This document shows positions 11,927-22,992 of a stretch of 64,000 nt of DNA, piece by piece (position 1 is the first letter of the stretch; each line of letters starts with the position of its first letter). Under the pieces are notes generated by a model, which worked only from the letters and a program-made list of their open reading frames with translations, had not been told where the DNA came from and did not search any database. The stretch is from Pocillopora verrucosa. Lineage: Eukaryota; Cnidaria; Anthozoa; Scleractinia; Pocilloporidae. The stretch lies in NCBI RefSeq assembly GCF_036669915.1, contig NC_089315.1:7953291-8017290 (forward strand). Direction: 5' to 3'. A program made the translations under genes and the position numbers.

Positions 11927-11965
11927 GCGACACTCACGTGCGACAATCACGTTCGACAATCACGT
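11927..11965. repeat. three 13-bp repeats carrying CACGT
   Basis: Three consecutive 13-mers of the form (G/T)CGACAATCACGT are present, the first with CACT in place of CAAT. The boundary of the first two reads CACGTG, an E-box, and a second CACGTG ends the array. It lies about 540 bp upstream of the hypX start codon. A regulatory role for bHLH factors is possible, but the evidence is only the motif. Confidence 0.5.
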
Positions 11966-12994
11966 GTGACTTTCGACAGACATTTTCTACATAATTTTGA
12001 TAAATAGGTCTCGACCTCTTGCCGTATATAGTTTTATAATTAGCGACAACAACGTAAATATTACGTAATCAATATTATTTCAATCTCGCTACAATTTTGT
12101 AGCAAATACCTGCAAACAAAAAAAGTCCGAACGAGAATTGTAAAAGTTTTTACTGAGATGACGAACTGGACCAAATCAGGAGGTATAGAGGTTACATGGT
12201 TAAAAATATCATGGCGCAAAAGCTTCAAGTCTAAGTTTTCTTCCCCAGGTAGCACGGAGAACGTTTGCGTGCCCATACACCTTAAGTCCGAAACCTCCCA
12301 GCTCTGCCACCAAGTCTCTTTTGGTTTTAGACTTCTGTTCATGTAGCTCTTTTAACTTACGTTTACGTTTAACCTTTCTCAGCTCTGCCACTAACTCTCT
12401 TTCGATCTTAATACCCCTTTTGACCCATGTTGACCAATAGACCTTATGAAGTATGCAGCTGCTAAATATTGGCCACGCAATTGCAAAGAACTGAATTAAT
12501 CTAGGGCTCGGCAAAACGAATTAATAGCATCCCTGATCCTACCTTTAAAGCAAGTGATTACGATCAGCACTAGGAGAAGTCGAGAGCCAACTGTCCACAA
12601 ACGTGCTAGGTCAAGCAGATGATTAGATGTATCCAATGTGGCTCTTATGTAGTTACCCCCTTATGGAGTGTGATTGGCCGAGAATAATAGGGTCTTGTTT
12701 GTTTGCTCATTTGCCAACTTTCGATGTAGCCAGGCGTGTAACTCAAAACTCAGCCAAAAGTATCTATATCGGTGGCTGAGCCCAAGAGGTTATGTTAAAA
12801 GGTCAGTAATAGTGTTCAGACCAAGTGTCCATTTACAATATAGTAATACTTATATAAATTGACTTGCAGTCCATCCATTGTATTAAAACGAGATATTCAG
12901 TATTTATATGACAAATCTAAAATTTTTAGGCTCGTTCTCATAGGTTGATTGGTGAAGTGAAATGAGAGCATGTAAACACAATGACCACATTTCA

Positions 12995-13188
12995 GATTTG
13001 AGTTATTTTTAAAAGAATGTATTCAAAGATACTGGAGTATATCTTCAATTTTACGTTACTTAGGTCATCGAAGCACCCGTGTGATGCGGAGGATTTGAGT
13101 TATTTTTAAAAGAATGTATTCAAAGATACTGGAGTATATCTTCAATTTTACGTTACTTAGGTCATCGAAGCACCCGTGTGGTGCGGAG
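12995..13188. repeat. 97-bp tandem duplication
   Basis: The 97 bases starting GATTTGAGTTATTTTTAAAA at 12995 are repeated directly at 13092, with one visible difference near the end (GTGATGCGG against GTGGTGCGG). Such near-identity implies a very recent duplication or an assembly artefact. Confidence 0.85.
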
Positions 13189-14504
13189 GATTCTCGAAAG
13201 TCTTCAAACAGAACCCGAGCAACACTTAAGGGTTTGCATAAATGTTGGGAATTTGCAAACCCCTCCTGGTGTTCAAATGAGATTTGTTATTTGTAACGAA
13301 ATTTCGCGATAACGAGCGCAAAACTTGAGTGAGCTGTGTATCTGATTAGGGCTTCGGCACAGTAACATTCGGTGCTTAATAGCAAGATCCAAATTCATCA
13401 CTCACAATGCACTCCCAAAGAGAGATCAGTTGAATGATTACTGAGATATTTTCCTTTGATTTGAAAAAAAAGCAGCTTAGTTTTCGCCATCTCGGGCTGT
13501 CTTGTTTCTTTAAATGGTCTCAACTCTTGTTTATTTGCGATCAATCTAATCATTTCGCATTTTGCATCCGCAGGCTTTCATTTTGTAATTATCATGGTAA
13601 AAAAAACCGCACGATTTTTAACAAAGAATTGGGAGGAATCCAGCGGACAAACCAAAGGTGACCTTGAAACGATCATTTTCACTCGAAAACAGAAATTAGC
13701 TGAAGTTGAACTTGAGATAGAAAGAGTTGTCTCGAAAGGCTATATACTCACCCCGAACAATTTAAAAAAAAAATTTTAATTGTATTATTTCAGCATGTTT
13801 AATTAGAATTCAGATCCACGATTACGTAATTTCCGCTCTTTGCTTGTTTGTCGGTAAAAATTTAGCCTGGAGGGTAAAGACTGAGAGCCCTTGCATTCTT
13901 TTATAATTGAATTAGGAAACCTGAAATAAGTTATTTAAAATCATACAGTTGCACCTCTCCTTACAGATTCCTCCATAACACAAGCAAATCTCTCTAAGTC
14001 CATACTATCCCACAATTACACAAGCATTCGCTCATCAATAGCACTACGGCATGATTATTTCTTTGTCCTCGAGAAAAATGAGCCAGCGGTAGGTCTGCAA
14101 ATGGTATGACCCTCTTATCAGTCCCAGACCCTTTACAGACCTCACGCTTCCCTAAAGGCCTCCAACTTTCTCGCGGTCAATGAAACACTCGTGCCCAAGA
14201 GTTTAAAAAAAAAAAAACTCTTCTCGCACCGTATAGCCGTATAGTACCGCTCATAACGGGGACTTGATCGCAAGTCACTTCGATATAAACCGACAACGAA
14301 CTGTTACTCCCGATCATAGAGAGAAAATACGGTATAAACTTAACCTTAACTTAACCTTAACGACAGACACTCTGGTGATCACTTGGTAAGCTTTGGTATA
14401 TATTACAACATTTCCTGTTTGCAGTTAAACGAACATAATCGAAGGTGTCATATTGACCTTTATCAAACAGTCACCTCTGTAAGAGGGGGCATTAGAATTT
14501 TCAA

Positions 14505-14885
14505 TTTACGGTTTTGGAAAATCTTTTAGATCGGTTTTTCGGTTTTGGGGTTTAAGTGTTAATTGCGGTTTGCAGATTTTCCACTTTTTAGCATTTGTTT
14601 TTCGGATTTGATATTCGATGTGGTTTTCGGTTTTTCCTTTTTTGTTTTTCGGTTTTTCTTCGATCTGAGCGGCAGTTTTTCGCCTCCACAGATCTCTCAT
14701 AGCTGCGAAAATCTCTTTTTGCTCCACTTTTCACCTCTGTATTGGATCGATTAGGGTTTGGGTAACTGGAATGTGAAACTTTATTGGTTTTGATGGTTTT
14801 GCATGCGGTTATCGGTTTTGAGCAATTTTTTTTTTACGGTTTCGCGGTTTTGTATGATTTTTTTTCTACGGTTTTGCGGTTTTTA
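14505..14885. repeat. degenerate CGGTTTT-rich low-complexity tract
   Basis: The words CGGTTTT, CGGTTTTT and GCGGTTTTG recur many times with irregular spacing. It reads as a decayed tandem repeat. Open frames on both strands here are by-products of the compositional bias. Confidence 0.6.
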
Positions 14886-16025
14886 ATAGACCCCAATGCC
14901 CTCCTCCTGTAGTACTGACGCTTTGTTCTGTTCCGTCTGTGTTCAAACCGAAGAGGTTCAATTGAAGTTGGTAAATAGAGAATAACACATGGGCCTACGA
15001 ATTTGGATTTTCTCTTCTTGTTCACCTCAATATCTCAAGAGTGAGCGCAGCTCACTCTCTAGCTGCAGTTGTCGAGTTGAAAACGAGAGGAGACATTCTA
15101 TATGTATCTTTTGTATATTATATTAACACCATAGGCCTTTTTCCTGACAAAAACATCGACTGCATTAATGAGTGAATGGAAATAATGACATTACCTGTGA
15201 CAAGTCACTTTCGGTTTTCTTTTTTGTTTTGACCTTCCTCCGCTTCTGGAAGATTTTGAACGTCGCTGTCGGTGGACGATACGAATCATTCAGTGTTGTT
15301 AGCAGCCCTAATCCGAGAAAATTTCGACTAGGGACCTTGGATTAAGAATGGTGAACGCTTTGCCATTCATTCATCACTGAACATGACAGAGTGGTGCGAA
15401 ATTAAAGGCGACTTAGGTGTTAGTGGCTGATTGACAATATTAAACGCATGTAAAAAAATTAACATAATCTTACATGCGTTTAGTTGCGACTTTTTCTCAG
15501 GGTTTGAAATCCTGTAAAACACCATAGTTACATGATAATATGGTTTATTGTATTCATCTATTCATGTAATAATATTAATTTAAATTGTGATACACTCCTC
15601 GCCCTTGTGATTAAGAAACTTTTTCCCACCTATACCAAAATAATGGTAGTGTAATTATCTTGATATACATAAGTGACAAGATCTACTGGAAGCATTATGT
15701 GCATTCCGATTGTTTAATCCAAAATTAATTACCAATTCTTTCTTTAGACATGTTTTTTCCTCCGTGACATCTTTATCACATTTGAATAGGTCAGAGTAAA
15801 TAAATGTCGTTACCTTAACAATTTATCAGATGATATTCTTATGATTTAATAAACATAATCGTCAGCTGTGTTCCAAGTTGAAGCCAGCAATGACCATCGA
15901 AGAACAAATTATCTCCTGGCAGAGTCTCAACATGAATTGCCGAAGAGTTTGTAAAAAGAAGACTCTCTTTATCTGTTAATGTCTACCAGTAGAGAGAACG
16001 TTTTCTGATGAAGCTTCGGATTCTC

Positions 16026-17118
16026 TCACATCTCTGCATTTTGAAAACGTACGTCGTTTTTAAAGAACTGGAAACCATGAGTATTGGCAGGAATCTCGTA
16101 CCTACCATTACTTGCGAACTCCATTGTGGCGGGATAACCGTAACTGCTGTTACTAATGAACCCCATTGCTGCAGGAAAATTGTTAATGGAGTCTGAATAG
16201 TGAAAGGCGTCATAACTAGATGGAATAGCATAGCTTTCTGTGTGACTCTTAGAAGCAGGATACGGTTTACTTCTGTAGTAACCGTACTGTACCTCAAGCT
16301 CTTTGAAGTTAAACTTGTAGGCGTACTTTCGACCGCGAATTTTGGTCAGTACTTTCTTGTGGTAGTAATAACGCATTGCACGGCTGAATTTTTGATAAGT
16401 CATGTTTGGTCTGCAATTTCTTTCTCCCCACAAAAGAGCCACTTGGTCCGGTCGACGGATCACGAATTCTCCATCGGCTCCTTCCCATGAAATGATCGAC
16501 TGGTACCGCTGCAGCGAGAGATGGTCCAGAAGAAACTTGAAGAGCTTGCTTGTTTTCCAGAGTTTATCAAGTAAAACTGTCAAGAACAAAAGTAAAGAAG
16601 GGGTTATCAGAAAAAAAAAATGAATATACAGTCTTCTAGCCAATTACGTAGGAGAAGAAAACAGAGACCTTAGGCTGAAGAGGATGACAAGTGGTACTTT
16701 GAAGACAACTGGCATTTCCGTAAAATTATTTCCCTCTATCGGCTTATGCTTACGTGAATTTCGGTGAAACGTTGTCTAAAGCATTGAAGCAGTAATTTCA
16801 GTTAAAATCAGTGGGTGCTCTTGAATTCAATATTTTTTTAGTAAACATATGTAGATCCTGTCAAATATACTTCATAAGCCAAAAGGAAATTCGACAGTTC
16901 AGTTGATTTGTGCGAGTCAAAGTTATTAAATCATCATACATCAAATCATCATAAAAAAGAAAAGATTTTTAGTATTGCAAGTTTGCTCATAGGAAATCCT
17001 CATTGGGACAGTACGCAACCACACAGACCAAAAACTCACCACCATTGTTGAAACAAGGGCTTTCGCTTCCAGAAAAACGGCAGTCCATATTTCCTTCTGA
17101 TTTCACAAATAAAGTCAT
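16026..17118 (-). CDS. ETS-domain transcription factor (2 exons)
   Basis: Two exons join in phase: 17118-17040 (79 bases, from ATG to a G|GTGAGT donor) and 16576-16026 (after a TTGTTCTTGACAG acceptor), giving 209 residues. The ETS domain spans about 36-117. It contains LFKFLLDHL, SWEGADGEF, a WGERNCRPNM wing and the recognition helix YQKFSRAMRYYY, with both DNA-contacting arginines (R92, R95) present. It ends KIRGRKYAYKFNF, which with WEG.(N/D)GEF and WGER..(K/R)PNM is closest in style to the ERG/FLI/FEV group. The usual YYYDK reads YYYHK and the helix has several other substitutions. The protein is far shorter than vertebrate ERG/FLI and has no Pointed domain; the C-terminus is Ser/Tyr-rich. 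The 5' UTR carries a 16-bp tandem repeat. ETS identity is firm; the subfamily is tentative, and upstream exons cannot be excluded. Confidence 0.82.
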
Positions 17119-17143
17119 CTCTACAGTTGAAGTAGACACCGAC

Positions 17144-17196
17144 AAACAGCCACACCGACAAACAGCCACACCGACAAACAGCCACCACCGATAGCC
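17144..17196. repeat. 16-bp tandem repeat upstream of the ETS start codon
   Basis: The unit ACACCGACAAACAGCC occurs about three times head to tail, followed by a degenerate partial copy. It lies 26-80 bp upstream of the ETS start codon, probably in the 5' UTR. Confidence 0.75.
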
Positions 17197-18000
17197 ACAG
17201 TGCGCCGAGGTGCAAAGCTTCAAGCTCATTTATAATATAGTTGTATTTACAAATCATATTTGTTTCCTGGCCAACTTAATGTTATTTCTCCAAGAGATTT
17301 CCTACCGTCGCTATAAACAATACGATGTTTTCAATTAAAGGGACGAAATAAAACCCGTTAACTGCATAGGACAGAAAACGGACCAATCAGTAAAAAGCGG
17401 TTTCCTTTCTACCGCAACTGCTCTGAGGGACTGTGTTGTTGCTATGGTGATCGTTGCTATGACAGCTGGAAATATTTGGTTACGTATTGTATATGCTTTT
17501 TGCTATGGGAACTTACTCTCAGTCAATTAATTATTCACAAATCGCAAAATGACAGAAAAAAATAATTAAAATGATGCCAATCACGACCTCGATCTATAAT
17601 TACCTTTCCTAATTTTCGAGATATTTCTAACGCTGCTTTGATGTTTGGAAAGAATCATTTTTTACTACCTGCACAGTTTGATTCCTTCATGACAACATAT
17701 ACAATACCTCATCACAGAACTCACTGTTTCCAAGAAAACATGTCACTGATGAAACAATAGAAACAATAGAAACAATAGAAGACCCCAATTAAGCTCAATT
17801 AAGGTCAATAAAGGTCTCCTAAAGGGTGCCACGGTGTTGAAACACAGTTCAGAAGTTGTACAGGAGACAACTATCATATAAACTTCGTATCTCAGAGGCA
17901 TTTAGTTACTTTACCAAACGACGAAAAAATATATCGATGCTTCTTTTTTTTTATTCAAGGTGCAGGTGAAGTTGAAATTGGCACATATTCAAGAGTACCT
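17197..18000. other. intergenic, ETS 5' side to GPCR pseudogene
   Basis: No gene seen. The stretch probably holds the ETS promoter. A short (GAAACAATA)3 repeat lies at about 17751-17780. Confidence 0.5.
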
Positions 18001-18446
18001 TCTGTTACTAAATGATTCTTGTTACTATGCGTCGTCGACGAGCGAGGTAGATTGCTGAAATCGGACAACAAACAGGAAACATGCTAAGGTATAAAAAGAC
18101 AGTCTATAAGTTGCTATGGATCTCACTTTTAATGGTATCGTTTTATGCGCCATTTTCTTACGTTACAGCTGTCAGACTTATAAAAGGACCCTGTGCCACT
18201 GATGCAATACCATTTTCCCCCTTTGTAACTGTAAGAGTTATTATCGGACCCGAGGCAACTAAAGCAGTCACGGTAAGGTTGGTGCCCGTGAAAACGGGGG
18301 TTTTTCTCAATTTTTTCCTGAATCCTTGTGTCTATATTTGGGAGCACAGGGAAGAGAGACGAGCTGTGATTGATAAATTACGGGCCTTTCTTTCCTTTTT
18401 GCCGCTAGCAGTCACTAACGATAATAGAAATTGTTCTCCGTTCTAA
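18001..18446 (+). pseudogene. truncated GPCR pseudogene (end of TM5 to C-terminus)
   Basis: The sequence matches the receptor at 19415 from the end of TM5 through TM6, TM7 and the tail (TVYKLLWISLLMVSFY, then NPCVYIW). TM1-TM4 are absent. An in-frame TAG at 18048-18050 replaces the Gln codon of the RRRRARQ motif. The extracellular loop between TM6 and TM7 is lengthened by a partial internal duplication: two successive VR(L/V)I.GP.AT.A copies where the intact gene has one. The open frame after the stop persists by chance. This is a relic of a tandem duplicate of the downstream receptor. Confidence 0.82.
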
Positions 18447-19414
18447 AAAAACACACTTTTTACTGCAGTTTGTAGGCAGTTAGGACAGTGTCAGTTATAT
18501 ATAAGGAAATGTATGCTGGGATTATATAATTTGGGATACAGGCCCAGTCTTCCTCTACAGAAAAATGATTTATTTGAAAGTAATACCTGCCAAGGAACGC
18601 TAAAATTTACAACTTTAAATTTTTATGACATTTTGAATCTAATAGAATCCATTTTTTGCTTTCTACGGCTGCAATTTGAGAACGATATCCCTTGTGATTA
18701 TAAAAACACGACCGGAAAAGTTTATCAACGTGAAAATCAGCCGTACATGAATTCACAGCCACCTTTAAACTTCCGAGAATTTTTTTTGCAATTGCACTTG
18801 CTAAAACTCAGTGTTCTAAATGATTCGGAACAATTCCAAATTAAAGAGAAGAGAACCAAACTTTTACGTAGTTTATATGATATAAGGGCAACTGCTGGAT
18901 CTTCCCACCTGATATTTGAGAGGTTAAGTAAAAACAACTGGCGCTTTTGTAGTATTCAATCAGACTTTGATAAAACTATCAGTAAGAGGACCGAATTCTA
19001 TGCATTCGTGAATCATAATCATCCTCATTAATTTGGTGGCATCAGAAATTTCATTGATAAAAATGTCTTTTACATCAAATCATAATTGTCGCTAATTATT
19101 CGCCGAGATGGGAAATTGATTAACTCTTTCCCTTCCTTCGATTTTTATCTTATTTTTGGCCGCAAGGGCCAAAGCAGTTCCCTCCGAGAGTTATTTTATT
19201 ATATTTTTTGAGATTTTAATGAAGGCAATATTGAGAAAAGAAAAATCCATTATTTTTCGAAAATGGGTTTTACACTATATGATTCCTTATCTAGTGTAAA
19301 TCTAGAGGCAACCCACGTGGCTGTTTTTGTCAAATTAAATTTGTGGCTCTTAGAACATTTTGAAATTGCCATGTCGTTCTCGATTGCTTAAAGTTATCAG
19401 AAAGTTTGCTCGTC
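18447..19414. other. decayed 3' flank of the GPCR pseudogene and promoter of the next receptor
   Basis: The stretch 18660-18950 is distantly similar to the 3' flanks of the receptors at 22072 and 31975 (shared words around GATTATAAAAAC, CACAGCC, ACTGCTGGATCT). The long open frame at 18513-19031 is therefore better read as non-coding flank than as a gene. The remainder precedes the receptor start at 19415. Confidence 0.5.
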
Positions 19415-20365
19415 ATGTTGCCTGCAAACTCCTACCATAATCCCTCCATGGAGAATGCTAAAGTTGGTGAAATACTCTTAAGGTGTTCTTTGTTCTTCGA
19501 TATCCTTAAAGACCTTGGGGAAACTTGGATTGACTACTTTTTTATTGTTGTGAATGTGATTCTTAGTGGAAGCGCAATCTTAGGAAATCTTCTGATCTTG
19601 GTAGCCCTTAAAAAGGATTCTCGTCTACATCTTCCATCTAAGCTTTTGATTCGTTCCTTGGCGTCGACGGACCTCTGCGTTGGCCTTATTGCGCAGCCAA
19701 GTTTCGTTGTTTATCTTGTTTTAATTCTTAAAAAAAAATTTAGCCTTTGTGAAACATCTGAAAATGTGGCCAACCTTTCCTGTGTTGTTTTTACTGTCAT
19801 TTCGCTATGCACATTGACTTGGATAAGTGTGGACAGATTCCTCGCCTTGCAGTTGGGAATGAGATACCGACACTTTGTTACAGCGGCCCGTGTTCGTAGA
19901 ATTGTTGTTTTCTCCTGGTTGCTAGTTTTAGCGAATGGTACGTTTCAGTTTTGGAAACATAATTTCTTCTTGGTTATTCTGACATTTATTGTGATAATAT
20001 GTCTTATACTAACAATTTTCTGCTACACCATGATTTTCGTCACTATGCGGCGTCGACGCGCGCGGCAGATTGCTGAAATTGGACAACAAACAGGACACAT
20101 GCTAAGGTATAAAAAGACAGTCTATAAGTTGCTATGGATCTCGCTTTTAATGGTATCGTTTTACGTGCCATTTTCTTACGTTACAGCCGTAAGAATTATA
20201 AAAGGACCCGATGCCACTAATGCAGTATGGCTGGTGTCCATGGCTACGGTGGTTTTTCTCAATTCCTCCCTGAACCCATTTGTTTATATCTGGAAGATCA
20301 GGGAAGTAAGACGAGCTGTAATTTTGACGTTGCGAAATCTTTTCTCTTCCTGCTTCCAGCAGTAA
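19415..20365 (+). CDS. rhodopsin-class (class A) orphan GPCR
   Basis: The single exon encodes 316 residues from the ATG at 19415. Seven hydrophobic segments are present. Landmarks are GN in TM1 (SAILGNLLIL), SLASTDLCVGL in TM2, a Cys at the top of TM3 (FSLCE), SVDRF in place of DRY, a basic third loop (MRRRRARQIAE), TM6 WISLLMVSFYVPF without the CWxP motif, and TM7 NSSLNPFVYIW. The C-tail is short and ends in a Cys-containing SSCF motif that may be palmitoylated. Ligand and G-protein partner are unknown. Corals and anemones have large families of such receptors, often auto-annotated as adenosine-, melanocortin- or trace-amine-receptor-like. It is the nearest relative of the pseudogene just upstream. 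Confidence 0.88.
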   Translation: MLPANSYHNPSMENAKVGEILLRCSLFFDILKDLGETWIDYFFIVVNVILSGSAILGNLLILVALKKDSRLHLPSKLLIRSLASTDLCVGLIAQPSFVVYLVLILKKKFSLCETSENVANLSCVVFTVISLCTLTWISVDRFLALQLGMRYRHFVTAARVRRIVVFSWLLVLANGTFQFWKHNFFLVILTFIVIICLILTIFCYTMIFVTMRRRRARQIAEIGQQTGHMLRYKKTVYKLLWISLLMVSFYVPFSYVTAVRIIKGPDATNAVWLVSMATVVFLNSSLNPFVYIWKIREVRRAVILTLRNLFSSCFQQ

Positions 20366-20429
20366 TTAATGATAAAAGATTCATAAACGACTGTGAAGAA
20401 ATGAATATCATATATATGAATTGCGGATT

Positions 20430-20570
20430 GATAGATAGCGATCTTTGTTGTAATGAACATTACTTGAGCAATAGTGAAGACAAAGCTCGGACAAAAGATT
20501 TAGGTTCGCACAGGAATTGAGCCCATGAACCCTCCGATACCGGTGCAGTGCTCTAAAACTAACCTTAAGG
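20430..20570 (-). repeat. tRNA-derived SINE
   Basis: On the minus strand, a tRNA-like head (GTTTTAGAGCACTGCACCGG, then CATGGGCTCAATTCC as the B-box) is followed by a body ending in the words TTCATTACAACAAAGATCGC. The tail word recurs at about 49270-49315 and 62220-62265, so parts of this SINE family are dispersed in the window. Confidence 0.6.
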
Positions 20571-20973
20571 GTCAATTTTGTTCACGATCAAAGAAAATCC
20601 CCAATGCTACTGTCAATGTTTATTCCAGAGAAAAAACAAACGTTTTGCTGCATGTTGAAGAGAGGAGATTGTCAATTATACAACACGAAATCCACGCTCG
20701 GTCAGGTGGTATCCTTTGAGGAACAAACCCCAATCATCCAATACAGAGTGGAAACAACTAAAAATTGATTATTTTTCTTAGACATGTCGCTCTTTCGAGA
20801 GTATCTCTGTTGTTTCTTTGCCACGGTTTTTTCGTAAGCGGCTTTCTTAAACATATCCTCACAAAATATATTATAAGATCATGCAAGGCCAAGAAATAAC
20901 CTATCAGCCAAAAAAAATATTTAAGATGGTATGCACGCTCTCATTGGTCGATAGGTATGCTTATAGATAAGGA

Positions 20974-21155
20974 AATGTAAACACTGAAAATGTCATTAAA
21001 TAAACTAGAATATGATAAAAGCTTAAAAATCAATTATTGTGCAATGAACGCCCTTTCCAAAATGTAAACACTAAAAATGTCATTAAATAATCCAAAACCA
21101 GGAATATGATAAAAGCTTAAAAGTCATTTATTGTGCAATGAACGCCCTTTCCAGA
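20974..21155. repeat. direct repeat of about 86-94 bp
   Basis: Two adjacent copies begin AATGTAAACACT(G/A)AAAATG (20974 and 21061) and both end GCAATGAACGCCCTTTCCA. The second copy has a few extra bases in the middle. It sits at the left edge of duplication unit A. Confidence 0.8.
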
Positions 21156-21714
21156 ATAGGTTGATTTTCCTTTCCTATACATGGAAAGTTCTCGACAAAA
21201 AATTGAACAAATTGCCTAAGGGGATTGTCGACAAATAACACGTATTTCATGTTTCCTCTAAAAGCATCATCTTCAACATAACCTCGTAAAGCTGGGTTCA
21301 ATGCTAACTGAAACTCCAATAATCCTTTCCGGCTTCCAAGATCTTTCCATAAACTCTTCTACCTGCCTGCCATACATTACTTGTTAGTTTAGCTCTGAGA
21401 ATTTGGTGTCACACTGATCCAACTGATTATCCTCCTCCTGACATCTTTCTTTCATCTTATCAACATTTTGCTTGACAAGTTATTGTTAATGTGACGGGAA
21501 ATGCCCTTTTGGTCATTATCAAAAAGGTAAATAAGTATTTTCTTGAGGTCTAAAACTGTATTAGTGCTTTTTTCATATGCCTCCATTATGCAAATTATTG
21601 AGTAGCAAAGAAACCGTCTTATGGTGGAGGAAAAACTGGTGGAAAAGCAGAAAAGAGAGGATGAACAAGGGAAGAGAGCTGGATGAGGAGAGAGGGATGG
21701 CTATAATGTAGGAA

Positions 21715-21722
21715 TATATAAG
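21715..21722 (+). promoter_or_regulatory. TATA-like box of the first receptor of unit A
   Basis: TATATAAG lies in a block, roughly 21590-22071, that is conserved in all three copies of this 5' flank. It is about 350 bp upstream of the start codon, so a 5' UTR of around 320 bases or an unseen 5' intron is implied. Confidence 0.45.
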
Positions 21723-22071
21723 TGCGGGCGAGAGATTTGATATGCAGTATAATTTTTGTTCCCTCACTTTATACATCACCTCAATAATTTGTGGTCCTGT
21801 AGTGTTTTATCAGATTTAAACGAAAGTGATGGGAGATGAATAACCTATTCGCCTTCCCTTAAGATAAAAACGTTTCCCTCCGGCCACACATTAGTGTGTC
21901 ATTAGTATTTAATCACAATAAAAATCTCTTTAGTAACGGGAAATAAGTTTGAAATTATGATTTAAAATCGTCAACCTCATTTTGGTAAATGTTTTAGGCA
22001 ACAGATGTGCACATGCTAAGCGTTGTTTTCTCCTCAATTAAGTCACATTTGTTAGGCTCTTAAAATATTTC

Positions 22072-22992
22072 ATGTTGCACTATACTAATATCTTGGTTAA
22101 TCAAATGGACCTTAGGTGTCCTCAGTTTATCGATATCCTTGGAGACCTAAAACCTACTTGGGTTGGCTATGTTTTCACTGTTTTGAATGCAGTTTTTAGT
22201 GGAAGTGCAATCTTAGGAAATCTTCTGATCTTGGTTGCCCTTAAAAAGGATTCTCGTCTTCATCCTCCATCTAAGCTTTTGTTTCGTTCCTTGGCGTCGA
22301 CGGATCTCTGTGTTGGAATTATTGCGCAGCCAAGTTTTGTAATTTATCTTATTTTTATCCTTAAAAACAAATTGAGCTTTTGTGAAATAATTGAAGGGGT
22401 AACCAACGTCTCCGGCTCTATGTTTACAGTTATTTCGCTTTGCACATTGACCGGAATAAGTGTAGACAGACTTCTCGCTTTGCAGTTGGGAATGAGATAC
22501 AAACACTTTGTAACAGTGGTCCGAGTTCGTAGAATCCTTGTTTCGTCCTGGTTGCTAGTTATTTTCAGCGCTTTACTGCACTTTTGGAACTTTGGTGTCT
22601 TCATGGGCGTTATGACCGTTGTTGTGGTGCTATGTCTTGTGACGACATCTTTCTGCTACTCGAAGATTTTTGTCATCATGCGCCGTCGACGAGCGCGGCA
22701 GATAGCTGAAACTGGAAAACAAACAGGACACATGCTCAAGTACAGAAAGACAGTCTACAAATTGCTGTGGATCTCCCTCATAATAGCACTGTTTTATCTA
22801 CCACTTTCAACCTTTATAACCGTAAGACTTATGCTCGGAGCCGAGGCAACCAATGCAATATTAATGGTACTCCTGACTACGGTGGTTTTCCTCAATTCCT
22901 CTTTGAACCCACTTGTTTATATCTGGAAGATCAGGGAAGTGAGAAGAGTTGTAGTTTTGACGTTGCGAAATTGTTTTTCATCTTGCTTCTAG
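22072..22992 (+). CDS. class A orphan GPCR, first receptor of unit A
   Basis: The single exon encodes 306 residues from the ATG at 22072. TM1 is about 31-56 with GN at 49-50. TM2 has STDLCVG (Asp78). Cys104 precedes TM3, and VDRL stands in place of DRY at 121-124. TM4 is about 147-167, followed by a very short second extracellular loop without cysteine. TM5 is about 171-193, the third loop is MRRRRARQ, TM6 (LLWISLIIALFYLP) has no CWxP, and TM7 has NSSLNPLVYIW (279-283 is NPLVY). It is a near-identical paralogue of the gene at 31975 and is closely related to the one at 19415. The 5' flank is conserved with its paralogue, so expression may be shared. The ligand is unknown. Confidence 0.88.
   Translation: MLHYTNILVNQMDLRCPQFIDILGDLKPTWVGYVFTVLNAVFSGSAILGNLLILVALKKDSRLHPPSKLLFRSLASTDLCVGIIAQPSFVIYLIFILKNKLSFCEIIEGVTNVSGSMFTVISLCTLTGISVDRLLALQLGMRYKHFVTVVRVRRILVSSWLLVIFSALLHFWNFGVFMGVMTVVVVLCLVTTSFCYSKIFVIMRRRRARQIAETGKQTGHMLKYRKTVYKLLWISLIIALFYLPLSTFITVRLMLGAEATNAILMVLLTTVVFLNSSLNPLVYIWKIREVRRVVVLTLRNCFSSCF

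Larger units (their letters stand above)
11389..16025. other. intergenic, hypX 5' side to ETS gene
   Basis: No gene I can support. The stretch holds the 5' region of hypX, a 3 x 13-bp CACGT repeat at 11927-11965, a 97-bp tandem duplication at 12995-13188 and a T/CGGTTTT-rich tract at 14505-14885. A minus-strand frame at 12209-12514 contains two Lys/Arg/Glu-rich repeats (RELVAEL and RDLVAEL) but has no in-frame ATG that I trust. A plus-strand frame of 61 codons at 13594-13779 starts with a true ATG and is lysine-rich. Neither matches a family I know. Confidence 0.5.
20366..22071. other. intergenic between receptors, with SINE, tandem repeat and promoter
   Basis: The stretch contains a SINE (20430-20570), a direct repeat of about 86 bp (20974-21155), the left edge of duplication unit A (from about 21146), and the conserved 5' flank of the next receptor with a TATA-like box at 21715. 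No further gene seen. Confidence 0.55.

Noticed and set aside
12209..12514. Lys/Arg/Glu-rich minus-strand frame with two short internal repeats
   Set aside because: No reliable ATG, splice context or domain; noted in the intergenic entry only.
18513..19031. 172-codon open frame after the GPCR pseudogene
   Set aside because: It is distantly similar to the non-coding 3' flanks of paralogous receptors and has no domain; it is not protein-coding.
21573..21779. Minus-strand frame in the receptor promoter, with a similar one at 30163-30453
   Set aside because: Both are the antisense of the purine-rich conserved promoter block and are not a gene family.
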